Positions 5,286 to 5,333 of a stretch of DNA of 5,333 nt are shown piece after piece. The notes below the pieces were generated by a model. That model was given only the letters and a program-made list of their open reading frames with translations. It ran no database searches and was not told where the DNA came from. How positions within the stretch are numbered: the stretch's first letter is position 1; each line of letters starts with the position of its first letter. The stretch is from an uncultured Lachnospiraceae bacterium (lineage in GTDB: Bacteria; Bacillota; Clostridia; Lachnospirales; Lachnospiraceae): positions 1 to 5,333 of the forward strand of contig CAMWNY010000209.1 in NCBI GenBank assembly GCA_947175775.1, written 5' to 3'. The translations under genes were made by a program, and so were the position numbers.

Positions 5286-5298
5286 GTGTCTTCGACAC
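5286..5298 (+). repeat. Small hairpin after the relaxase stop
   Basis: Seen: GTGTC (5286-5290) pairs with GACAC (5294-5298) with a TTC loop, 16 nt past the stop codon. No T run follows, so termination more likely depends on the stem further right. Confidence 0.4.
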
Positions 5299-5311
5299 AT
5301 CAACTCCCCTG

Positions 5312-5333
5312 CCCCTCATTCATGAGGGGATTT
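5312..5333 (+). terminator. Likely terminator of the mobilization operon, cut by the window edge
   Basis: Seen: CCCCTCA (5312-5318) pairs perfectly with TGAGGGG (5323-5329) around TTCA, followed by ATTT where the window ends. The GC-rich stem and the start of a T run fit an intrinsic terminator. The rest of the T run cannot be seen. Confidence 0.6.

Overview
The window looks like part of a mobilizable or integrative genetic element from a low-GC Firmicute, most likely a gut Clostridium or Lachnospiraceae type. The evidence is AT-rich coding sequence, strong AAAGGAGG-type ribosome binding sites, TTG start usage, and protein types typical of Tn4451/Tn1549-like clostridial elements. No lineage can be proven from sequence reading alone.

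Layout, left to right. Positions 1-100 hold two stem-loops that read as tandem terminators for the leftward genes. A leftward two-gene unit follows: a 600-residue large serine recombinase (101-1903), preceded by a small protein of about 57 residues with a SHOCT-like look (about 1946-2119). Positions 2165-2655 contain no convincing intact gene. They hold a possible promoter for the leftward unit, several hairpins and overlapping broken reading frames. A leftward gene for a 109-residue helix-turn-helix regulator (2656-2985) comes next. From 2986 to 3557 lies a structured control region. It has a near-consensus rightward promoter at 3107-3135, a possible attenuator ending in a T6 run, and then five hairpins or palindromes in a row (3285-3444), followed by a C-rich stretch. 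This region sits directly upstream of the mobilization genes and is the best candidate for the origin of transfer (oriT). The rightward unit is mobC (3558-3899) overlapping a MOBP-type relaxase (3848-5269), closed by a likely terminator at the right edge.

How the genes fit together. The recombinase would excise and integrate the element. The regulator may control one or both divergent units. MobC and the relaxase would bind and nick oriT to start conjugative transfer. No type IV secretion, coupling-protein, replication or cargo gene is visible. This part is therefore consistent with an element mobilized by a helper, or with one end of a larger conjugative element. I see no clearly new system. 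The most unusual parts are the non-coding ones: the promoter-attenuator leader, the hairpin array and the unexplained 2165-2655 stretch.
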